Source of the DNA: a virus
Virus record (IMG/VR): IMGVR_UViG_3300043640_000023
Location: 1 to 22,762 of that record
Strand: one strand, 5' to 3'
Length of the DNA stretch: 22,762 nucleotides
Position numbers and translations under genes: made by a program. The notes under the pieces were generated by a model that was not told where the DNA came from, did no database searches, and worked only from the letters and a program-made list of their open reading frames with translations. This document shows, piece by piece, positions 6,987-12,104 of the stretch; the stretch's first letter is position 1; the number at the start of each line of letters is the position of its first letter.

Positions 6987-7366
6987 AACTCAAATGGCTC
7001 GACCGCGACACCGTGCGCGCACCGTTCATGGCCCTCTGCCTGTCGGAACGGGAATACCTTGCTGCGGCAAAGCACTGCAAGATCGACCACCCCCACCAAT
7101 GGATGGAAGTCGAGCGCCATATGGGCACGACGCATACGTGGGAAAGCGGCGGCATTCTTACGTCCGTGGTGTGCCTGCACCCGGACGCCCTGCAAGCCGA
7201 TCCGATAGAGGTCGTATGCACGCTGGTGCATGAATCGGTGCATATCTTCCAGCGGCTATGCGACCGCATCGGCGAAGACGAGCCGAGCCGGGAATTCGAG
7301 GCGTATTCCATCGAACGGATTGCGGAGCGGCTGATGCGGGAGTTTGCGCGGAGGCTGGCCCCATGA
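6983..7366 (+). CDS. Putative zinc metallopeptidase-like phage protein (HExxH)
   Basis: The 127-residue protein carries VHESVHIFQ at residues 82-90, giving a perfect H83-E84-x-x-H87 zincin motif on a predicted helix. A downstream acidic helix (SREFEAYSIERIAERL, residues 102-117) offers Glu104, Glu106 or Glu111 as third ligand, as in gluzincin-type small phage peptidases. I have seen HEAVH-type relatives in Burkholderia-group phages annotated only as hypothetical. The protein is short for a protease, so it may act on a narrow target such as a host or phage regulator, or may bind metal without catalysis. Overlaps of 4 nt with both neighbours place it late in the early operon, just before xis and int. 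Confidence 0.6.
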   Translation: MKLKWLDRDTVRAPFMALCLSEREYLAAAKHCKIDHPHQWMEVERHMGTTHTWESGGILTSVVCLHPDALQADPIEVVCTLVHESVHIFQRLCDRIGEDEPSREFEAYSIERIAERLMREFARRLAP

Positions 7367-7431
7367 CCGACGAAACCGCCCTCACCCTGCAAGAGGCGGC
7401 TGAGAGGCCCCCATGCCTGTCCGCTACCTGA
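7363..7431 (+). CDS. Possible 22-residue peptide or HTH gene remnant
   Basis: An ATGA overlap opens a 22-codon frame reading TDETALTLQEAAERPP, and its end overlaps the first codons of the excisionase gene. LTLQEAAER resembles the first helix of MerR/AlpA-type DNA-binding proteins, where a LGxS turn normally follows. Here it breaks at the start of xis. It could be the stub of an older HTH gene replaced by the present xis, or chance. Confidence 0.25.
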   Translation: MTDETALTLQEAAERPPCLSAT

Positions 7432-7694
7432 CAATCGAGAAGGCCGCCGGCGAGACTGGCTATACTGCCGTCGCCATCCGCAGCAAGATCGCTGAAGGCG
7501 TGTGGCCGGAGAGCGACGTTTGGGTAAAAGCCCCGGACGGGCGGATCCTGATCGATATCGAGGGGTATAACGAATGGGCAAGCAGTACGATGGCGTTCGG
7601 GCGGCTTCAGAGTCGACAATCGAAATCGACTTCTACTATGCCGGTACCCGTTGCCGGGAAAGGGTCCGGCTCGAGCCCACCCCCGCTAATCTGA
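7413..7694 (+). CDS. xis: Excisionase (Xis-like, MerR-type winged helix)
   Basis: The 93-residue protein begins VRYLTIEKAAGETGYTAVAIR, then IAEGVWPESDVWVKAPDGR and ILIDIEGYNEWA. This is the winged-helix layout of phage excisionases: helix-turn-helix in residues 5-25, then a wing with the DGRI-type strand near residue 45. Excisionase bends attachment-site arms and directs the integrase toward excision. The conserved domain ends near residue 55. The Ser/Pro-rich C-terminal part (about 55-93) overlaps the integrase start by 122 nt in another frame, much as lambda xis overlaps int, and may be poorly constrained. Position directly before int supports the call. Confidence 0.8.
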   Translation: MPVRYLTIEKAAGETGYTAVAIRSKIAEGVWPESDVWVKAPDGRILIDIEGYNEWASSTMAFGRLQSRQSKSTSTMPVPVAGKGSGSSPPPLI

Positions 7695-8773
7695 AGCGGG
7701 CTGCGAATCACCGGGCCGGCGTGCTGGATGCCATCGCCCGCGGCACATTCGATTATGCAACCACCTTCCCGGATAGTAAGAAAGCGGCCAAGTTCACCCG
7801 GAAGGCCGCCCTCGGCACCGTGGGCCAATATCTGGAATCCTGGGTGGATAGCAAGGCCCCCACCATCAAGACCAGCACCGCCGAAGGGTACCGGAAGGCC
7901 ATAAGCGGGCGCTTGGTGCCCTCCTTGGGTGCCATTGGCTTGGCAGCCCTCAAGCGCCAGGAGGTGCGCGCCATGTGCGAGGCCATGGCCGTGTCCAATA
8001 AGCGGATTGCCAATGTCCTGTCGGTGCTGCGGACCGCCCTGGATGACGCCGTGGGCGACCAACTGATAGATGAAAACCCCATTGCCCATTGGACGTACGC
8101 CAGAAATGAAGCGCCCAAGGAAGAGGATGACGTGGACCCGTTTACCGCCGCTGAGCAGGATATGATCCTCAAGGCAGCGGACGGACAGGGGCGCAATTTC
8201 ATCCAGTTCGCCCTATGGACCGGCCTGCGCACCTCGGAATTGGTGGGATTGCGCTGGGATGACATCGACTGGCAGCGGGGCGAAATCAGGGTCCGGCGAG
8301 CCACCACACAGGCTGCCAAGGGCACAGCGGAGAAGCCGAAGACCGTCAGCAGCAAGCGCGCCGTCAAGCTGTTGGCGAAGGCGCGACAGGCGCTGGAAGC
8401 CCAGAAATCCCACACGCTCCTGCTGAACGGGCAGATTTTCATGAATCCCAGGACGGGTGAGCCCTGGACGGGCGACCAGCCTATCCGCAAGACGATGTGG
8501 GAGCCGGCGCTCAAGCGGGCCAAGGTCCGGTACCGGATTCCGTATCAAACGCGCCACACGTACGCCTCGATGATGCTGTCGGCCGGCGAGCATCCTATGT
8601 GGGTAGCCAACCAGATGGGCCACGCCGATTGGGGGATGATTCGGACCCGCTACGGGCGCTGGATGCCGGACGCCCAGCCCGACGCTGGCTCCAAGGCGGA
8701 AGCCCTATACGGCCCGGCCGATGGTCAGCTTTTAGCCAACATCTCTCCGAAGAACCGCATGAATACTGGATAG
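7574..8773 (+). CDS. int: Tyrosine integrase, tmRNA-targeting
   Basis: The 399-residue protein is a tyrosine recombinase that would integrate the phage at the tmRNA gene. The N-terminus (about 5-70, with IEIDFYYAGTRCRERVRLEP) matches the arm-binding domain common in proteobacterial phage integrases. A SAM-like core-binding domain follows (about 80-175) and a catalytic domain (about 185-380). Catalytic residues visible are Arg219 (WTGLRTSEL), a Lys near 256 (PKTVSSKR), Tyr324-x-x-Arg327 (PYQTRHTYAS; Tyr in place of the first His, as in many relatives), His350 (QMGH) and nucleophile Tyr360 (RYGRW). The gene starts inside xis. Its stop codon touches the putative attP core, so gene and site form a self-contained module. 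Confidence 0.93.
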   Translation: MGKQYDGVRAASESTIEIDFYYAGTRCRERVRLEPTPANLKRAANHRAGVLDAIARGTFDYATTFPDSKKAAKFTRKAALGTVGQYLESWVDSKAPTIKTSTAEGYRKAISGRLVPSLGAIGLAALKRQEVRAMCEAMAVSNKRIANVLSVLRTALDDAVGDQLIDENPIAHWTYARNEAPKEEDDVDPFTAAEQDMILKAADGQGRNFIQFALWTGLRTSELVGLRWDDIDWQRGEIRVRRATTQAAKGTAEKPKTVSSKRAVKLLAKARQALEAQKSHTLLLNGQIFMNPRTGEPWTGDQPIRKTMWEPALKRAKVRYRIPYQTRHTYASMMLSAGEHPMWVANQMGHADWGMIRTRYGRWMPDAQPDAGSKAEALYGPADGQLLANISPKNRMNTG

Positions 8774-8804
8774 TCGGGGGGTTCAATTCCCCCCGGCTCC
8801 ACCA
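8774..8804 (+). other. Putative attP core: 3' end of a tmRNA gene (ssrA)
   Basis: The sequence shows a tRNA-type T-arm, GGGGG 8777-8781 / TTCAATT / CCCCC 8789-8793. It is followed by a 7-nt acceptor strand CGGCTCC (8794-8800), the discriminator A and CCA (8802-8804). A 5' strand GGGGCCG would pair with it, as at the start of beta-proteobacterial tmRNA, and GGCTCCACCA is the usual tmRNA ending. The rest of the gene is absent because int occupies the upstream side. Many tyrosine integrases use such 3' fragments as the attachment core because recombination then restores the host RNA gene. A tRNA with the same end cannot be fully excluded. The core is flanked by int and, on the other side, by late genes, as expected for attP. 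Confidence 0.75.
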
Positions 8805-8834
8805 GAATCCGCAATGAAATCAGTACGTTATAAG

Positions 8835-8865
8835 ATGGCCAGCCTAAAAAGTTGGCCATTTTTTT
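8835..8865 (+). terminator. Rho-independent terminator downstream of att core
   Basis: ATGGCCA (8835-8841) pairs with TGGCCAT (8853-8859) across an 11-nt loop and is followed by a run of seven T (8859-8865). It ends rightward transcription of the early operon and int in the phage form. After integration at the tmRNA end it would lie downstream of the restored tmRNA gene instead of int. Confidence 0.8.
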
Positions 8866-8884
8866 GGGCTGTTTCAGGTCGTTC

Positions 8885-8903
8885 GGTCAGCTTTTTGGTC
8901 AGC
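8885..8903. repeat. Tandem GGTCAGC direct repeats, possible integrase arm sites
   Basis: GGTCAGC occurs at 8885-8891 and 8897-8903, a 12-nt period separated by five T. A related GGTCG sits at 8876-8880. Short direct repeats about 100 nt from the core fit arm-type binding sites for the integrase N-terminal domain. The repeats are seen; the function is inferred. Confidence 0.45.
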
Positions 8904-8924
8904 ATTGGGTTTGGGCAATACACT
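8895..8924 (+). promoter_or_regulatory. Weak sigma70-like promoter candidate
   Basis: TTGGTC (8895-8900) and TACACT (8919-8924) are separated by 18 nt, a plausible but weak sigma70 match. It would drive the small Cys-rich gene at 8953 from the prophage as well as from the phage, because it lies beyond the terminator. It overlaps the GGTCAGC repeat, so integrase binding could affect it. Confidence 0.25.
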
Positions 8925-8952
8925 GGATAGCCGCACAGTACCCGAGCGCGCC

Positions 8953-9168
8953 ATGTCCCAATATTTCACCCCCGAAGAACCCCGCCCCGGCGGCTGCTGG
9001 ACCTGCACCCATTGGCACGGCGAGACGGCGGGTGGCGGACGGCATGCAGTCTGCCGCAAGGATGCCCAGCCGCTCATTCTGGGCCAGCCGGATTATGGAT
9101 GTTCGGCCTGGGAGCGCGAGCCGGGGGCCGATGATGAGATTCGGTTGGCGGATGATTGTCAGTGCTGA
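8953..9168 (+). CDS. Small Cys-rich, zinc-ribbon-like protein
   Basis: The 71-residue protein has Cys15-x-x-Cys18 (GGCWTCTHWHGE), Cys34 and Cys50 (PDYGCSAWEREPGADDE), plus Cys69 and Cys71 at the end. The first four Cys could bind one zinc ion. Related GCWTCTHWHG proteins occur in Burkholderiales phages, often alone at module borders; their function is not known to me. ATG 8953 is chosen because the conserved part begins there; the frame is open to a TTG at 8905. The gene is isolated on the + strand next to att, behind its own possible promoter, so it could be expressed from the prophage (a moron). Its last 10 nt overlap the end of the convergent Rz gene. Confidence 0.65.
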   Translation: MSQYFTPEEPRPGGCWTCTHWHGETAGGGRHAVCRKDAQPLILGQPDYGCSAWEREPGADDEIRLADDCQC

Positions 9169-9647
9169 ATGGCCGCCACGTAGCCCTGTAGGCCCGTCAC
9201 TTGATCAGCGAGCCGCCCAGCATAGTTGACCACCGCTTCATATCGCCCTGCGCACTCTCCGATAACGCCGATGAAGTCAGGGGCGGCGGCTGCATGAGTT
9301 CCGCCGCCGGCTGCGGGATGCGCGGCGGCTCGGGCGGTTTGCAGGTCGGCGAGTTGGCGGCGCAACCCGTCAGCAGCATGATCAAGATCAGCGGTATGAG
9401 CCTGGGCCGCCAGGACTTGGCCACGGTATTTCGCATAGTTCGCCTCGGCTTCGGTTTGGGCGGCAGCTTCCTGCGCCCGGTACTGTTCGGAAATCTTCTG
9501 CGCCGCGGCGGCGGCCCGGAGTTGCTCGTAGGCGATACCAGCGTTATAGCGGCCATGCCCGTACCACCAGACACAGCCGACGACGAGCGCGCCGGCTAGA
9601 ACTCCGGCCAGCACAGGGGCGATGATCTTCATTGCGGCTTTAAGCAT
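9159..9647 (-). CDS. Rz: Rz-like inner-membrane spanin subunit
   Basis: The 162-residue protein has an N-terminal transmembrane segment (about residues 8-27, IIAPVLAGVLAGALVVGCVW). A long Ala/Gln/Glu-rich periplasmic coiled coil follows (about 40-115), then a C-terminal region with ECAGRYEAVVNYAGRLADQV. This is the architecture of an i-spanin, which with the outer-membrane partner Rz1 fuses the two membranes in the last step of lysis. The start ATG at 9647 has AAGGGAG 5 nt upstream. An alternative ATG at 9632 forms an ATGA overlap with the endolysin stop, the pattern seen elsewhere in this phage. The Rz1 gene is wholly embedded in another frame, which strongly supports the call. Confidence 0.85.
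   Translation of the reverse strand: MLKAAMKIIAPVLAGVLAGALVVGCVWWYGHGRYNAGIAYEQLRAAAAAQKISEQYRAQEAAAQTEAEANYAKYRGQVLAAQAHTADLDHAADGLRRQLADLQTARAAAHPAAGGGTHAAAAPDFIGVIGECAGRYEAVVNYAGRLADQVTGLQGYVAAIQH
9197..9436 (-). CDS. Rz1: Rz1-like outer-membrane lipoprotein spanin, embedded in Rz
   Basis: The 79-residue protein lies entirely inside the Rz gene in a different frame. A basic start and hydrophobic stretch (PRLIPLILIMLLTGC) end in a lipobox with Cys25 as the lipidation site. The mature part is Pro-rich (CKPPEPPRIPQP, MQPPPL), the hallmark of Rz1 o-spanins. The mature chain would reach from the outer membrane to bind the periplasmic domain of Rz. The ATG at 9436 is chosen because it gives a standard type II signal peptide; the frame is open further upstream to 9574, but that portion is Pro/Arg-rich and looks like shadow. 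Confidence 0.85.
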   Translation of the reverse strand: MRNTVAKSWRPRLIPLILIMLLTGCAANSPTCKPPEPPRIPQPAAELMQPPPLTSSALSESAQGDMKRWSTMLGGSLIK

Positions 9648-10123
9648 AGCCACTCCCTTGCGTCAGCCCGGTTTACCAGCCCCTGAAGTTGCACCTTCTT
9701 GCCGTTGATCGTCGTCATTACCCACAGCCGGTACTCCAGGCACGATCCCGCATAATCCTCGGCGTTCAGCCGCATCAGCAGCGTGGAGGTAGCCAGCGCA
9801 CGCGGGCCGACGTTATAAGCGAAATCGATGAGCGCAGCCTTCTGGAAGTCCGTCACCGGAACCTTCACCAGCCGGTCTACCGCTTTCTCGGCCCTCGCCA
9901 CATCTTTGATCTTGAGGGCGTCGCACTCTTCCGCCGTGTAGGTCTTCTGCGGATCCACGTCCTTACCGGTATGGCCTTCGCAGACCGTCCATATACCGGC
10001 AGCATCCTTGTAAGGCGTAAGCTCGCGCCCCTCGTACCAGCCGACCAGAACATAGGCGATGGCAACTGCCCCGCCGCCCTGCGCGGCCTTGGAGAGCAGC
10101 CTCTTGAGTCCGCCAGGAATCAT
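9629..10123 (-). CDS. SAR endolysin, lysozyme of glycoside hydrolase family 24
   Basis: The 164-residue protein is a phage muramidase that cuts the glycan backbone of peptidoglycan. The catalytic triad of the T4/R21 lysozyme type is visible: Glu31 (WYEG), Asp40 (PYKDAAG) and Thr46 (IWTVCEGHTG). The N-terminus (about residues 14-29, AQGGGAVAIAYVLVGW) is a weakly hydrophobic, Gly/Ala-rich signal-anchor-release segment. The enzyme would therefore be exported by Sec and held inactive at the membrane until depolarisation releases it. Cys48 near the active site and a Cys in GSCLEY and another in WLCLKPQ could take part in disulfide control; this is inference. It overlaps holin and Rz starts, forming one cassette. 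Confidence 0.92.
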   Translation of the reverse strand: MIPGGLKRLLSKAAQGGGAVAIAYVLVGWYEGRELTPYKDAAGIWTVCEGHTGKDVDPQKTYTAEECDALKIKDVARAEKAVDRLVKVPVTDFQKAALIDFAYNVGPRALATSTLLMRLNAEDYAGSCLEYRLWVMTTINGKKVQLQGLVNRADAREWLCLKPQ

Positions 10124-10389
10124 CGAAAGAACCCTACCGACTTAATCGCCGTCCACAAAGCAGCAATGGCGGCGCCAGCACCTGCGATACGCCAGACGGG
10201 TTTAGCCAGCGCGCCTAGACCGTTCAACACCTTGAAGCCGCCTGATAGGGCCTGGAATGTCTCCACGATGTCTTTGGTGTTCGACTCAATGCGCTTGGTC
10301 GCCTCGGTGTTCTCTTTCAGGTGGCCCTCCAGCGTGTCCACACGCTTGCTCAGCGCCAGAAAGGCATCCTTCGATATTTCTTCTACCAT
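10120..10389 (-). CDS. Putative holin (pinholin-type partner of SAR endolysin)
   Basis: The 89-residue protein has an N-terminal amphipathic helix or coiled coil (about residues 8-45, LALSKRVDTLEGHLKENTE) and a single C-terminal transmembrane segment (about 67-85, IAGAGAAIAALWTAIKSVG) with a short basic end. This resembles one-membrane-segment phage holins of the XhlA-like layout. Position directly upstream of the endolysin with an ATGA overlap is the main argument. With a SAR endolysin the holin only needs to depolarise the membrane, so small pores would suffice. The sequence alone does not prove hole formation. Confidence 0.75.
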   Translation of the reverse strand: MVEEISKDAFLALSKRVDTLEGHLKENTEATKRIESNTKDIVETFQALSGGFKVLNGLGALAKPVWRIAGAGAAIAALWTAIKSVGFFR

Positions 10390-10412
10390 TGCTGTTTCCC
10401 AGTTCTAGAAAT

Positions 10413-10434
10413 GACAAAACCCGCCGAAGCGGGT
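10413..10434 (-). terminator. UUCG-capped terminator between fibre-assembly gene and holin
   Basis: On the minus strand ACCCGC and GCGGGT (10419-10434) form a 6-bp stem around a TTCG tetraloop, followed by a short T-rich tract (TTTTGT). It would reduce read-through from the tail operon into the lysis cassette. The T-tract is short, so termination may be partial and set lysis-gene levels. Confidence 0.65.
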
Positions 10435-10455
10435 ATGGATATGCTGAAGAGGTAA

Positions 10456-10608
10456 TTAAGCGACTGGCTGCGCCGTATTACCTTCTGCGACCCACGCTAG
10501 ATATGCTAGATAGTCGACATTTCCAATGTCGGGCGGGATAAATGCCCCATCCGTCGTCCGGTAGACCATCGTCACATTTCCGTCGCTATCCGTGTAGATC
10601 ATGTACAT
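10456..10608 (-). CDS. Small tail-fibre-assembly-like protein
   Basis: The 50-residue protein begins MYMIYTDSDGNVTMVYR and ends IGNVDYLAYLAWVAEGNTAQPVA. The closing DYLAYLAWVAEGNT pattern is common at the ends of phage tail-fibre assembly proteins and small proteins encoded directly downstream of tail fibres. It starts 7 nt after the tail fibre stop with GAGG upstream. It may be a chaperone for fibre trimerisation or a short subunit of the fibre. Function is inferred from the motif and position. Confidence 0.6.
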   Translation of the reverse strand: MYMIYTDSDGNVTMVYRTTDGAFIPPDIGNVDYLAYLAWVAEGNTAQPVA

Positions 10609-10615
10609 GCGAACC

Positions 10616-12016
10616 TCATAAAGATGCGTTCAGGGCAATCCCTGGGAGGGTCCATGCAGCAGAACCCAGCGCCGTAACCGTTGCGAATAGCCCAAGTGAA
10701 TTCGTCGTGGTAGTTGAAATGGTGAGATTTGAAGCGTTCGTATACGCTGGAGACAATAGAAACGTTCCGGTGGGCGCGACCCTCATTTCAGATATGGCCA
10801 AAGAGAAACCCACGGGACCACCGGCCGATGAATACGCCCAACTGTTGACTGACCCTATCCGCTGGTAATAGCGCTGACAAAGGTCTAGTTCAAGCGCATA
10901 GGGTCGATCTTCAAAGGGGGTTGCTTGCGTGCCAATCTCTAACTGGGCCGATGCGAACTGTAGCGTCGCCGCGTTAGTGCCAACGAACCTCACGGAACCG
11001 GTTGTCCTTGTGGATTCAGACGTCAGCCATGTATCAGGAACTCCCTCGGAGGTGGCGCCGCTCCCCAAGTCGAATACAACCCGCATACCAACACCAGTAC
11101 TCCTATTCCAATTGGCGAGCCCAGACTGATCAATGGGCACCGTGACTGATTTAAGCTCCCATGCATTGGCGACATCAACCGTGTAATTCGATATGTAGGA
11201 CCTGAATCCTGGGCTTCCGCTATTTAGGAACGCTACGCTATACGTTCCCGCAATAGAAGACTTCACCCAAAAACTATAAGTGAAGGATCCGCCCCACAAT
11301 GACCCCAATGCAAGGCCCAATATATTCAGCCCCTCAATCGCCTGAGAGAACCTATTCTTATCGCCTGCCGCAGGAGTAGAAGCGGCATTGGATGTTATTT
11401 TTGCGATGTAAGCGCCGACCCTGGCCTGCCCATAGTCAGGACTTGAAAGTACCTGCGCAACAGTGAGCGATGCCGTTCCACTGGCTAATGCCTGCCAGCC
11501 ATCCGCCGTATAGGGGCTGGCGGACGTAATCGGCCCCACGCTGGCGCCACGCTGCCATATGCTGAACGAGCCGTTCATTATCTTGTTGCGGTAGGAGTAC
11601 GCCCCGCCCCCAAATCCCATGGAATAGTCCGACACATACGCAGTGCCATTCCACGAGAATATCCCTTGGCCCGCCAAGTACACGGGCCCGGTATCGATAG
11701 ACGGAAGTGCTGTTACGACAGCGATCTCGCCACCAGCAGAACTACCGCCTGCAATCGAATCCTGCGACCAGATCAGCGCATCCTGAGCGTCATGCAGGAC
11801 GAACGTGTACGACTGGTTTTCAGTCAGGAATATGACTGCCTCACCACGCCCATCGAGAATGATCGGATTGGTGTTATTGATCGTTCCTGCCGCGTCCTGA
11901 AACGTCGCTTGCGGCGTGGTCGTGGTGTTAGCATACGTGTACAACTTCCCACCAACGAGCGGATTTCCGCTTGCGTCGATAGCCTGGAATCTGGGCGATA
12001 CGTAGGGAACTGGCAT
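10616..12016 (-). CDS. Tail fibre / receptor-binding protein
   Basis: The 466-residue protein starts with a virion-anchoring domain found in many podophage fibres (residues about 1-90: VSPRFQAIDASGNPLVGGKL, NPIILDGRGEAVIFL, SYTFVLHDAQDALIWS). A Gly/Ser linker leads to a beta-rich C-terminal part. This begins RNKIMNGSFSIWQRGASVG with TADGWQ and ends near LQFASAQLEIGTQATPFEDR and LCQRYYQRIG. The latter pattern is known from carbohydrate-binding-like fibre domains. It would recognise the host surface, probably a glycan. The nucleotide composition of the distal part looks more AT-rich than neighbouring genes, which fits exchange of host-range modules. No depolymerase active site is evident. Confidence 0.85.
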   Translation of the reverse strand: MPVPYVSPRFQAIDASGNPLVGGKLYTYANTTTTPQATFQDAAGTINNTNPIILDGRGEAVIFLTENQSYTFVLHDAQDALIWSQDSIAGGSSAGGEIAVVTALPSIDTGPVYLAGQGIFSWNGTAYVSDYSMGFGGGAYSYRNKIMNGSFSIWQRGASVGPITSASPYTADGWQALASGTASLTVAQVLSSPDYGQARVGAYIAKITSNAASTPAAGDKNRFSQAIEGLNILGLALGSLWGGSFTYSFWVKSSIAGTYSVAFLNSGSPGFRSYISNYTVDVANAWELKSVTVPIDQSGLANWNRSTGVGMRVVFDLGSGATSEGVPDTWLTSESTRTTGSVRFVGTNAATLQFASAQLEIGTQATPFEDRPYALELDLCQRYYQRIGSVNSWAYSSAGGPVGFSLAISEMRVAPTGTFLLSPAYTNASNLTISTTTTNSLGLFATVTALGSAAWTLPGIALNASL

Positions 12017-12097
12017 TTAGGCCTCGGCTAGGAAAACCAATATGGATTGGATGCACGCAGCAGCAGCGGCGCTCGGTGTTTCGTTCTGGAGCTTCAT
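12017..12097 (-). CDS. Possible 26-residue peptide upstream of the tail fibre
   Basis: The 88-nt gap between the ejection protein and the tail fibre contains one small frame beginning MKLQNETPSAAAAAC. Its TAA stop directly abuts the tail fibre ATG. AAGGA sits immediately before its ATG, too close for a good start. It could be a coupling leader, or only a spacer; evidence is weak. Confidence 0.2.
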   Translation of the reverse strand: MKLQNETPSAAAAACIQSILVFLAEA

Positions 12098-12104
12098 CCT
12101 TGGG

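Noticed and set aside
10456-12016. Diversity-generating retroelement (variable repeat at the fibre end, as in Bordetella phage BPP-1)
   Set aside because: No reverse transcriptase gene and no second copy of a fibre-end sequence were seen in the window. A template elsewhere in the genome cannot be excluded.
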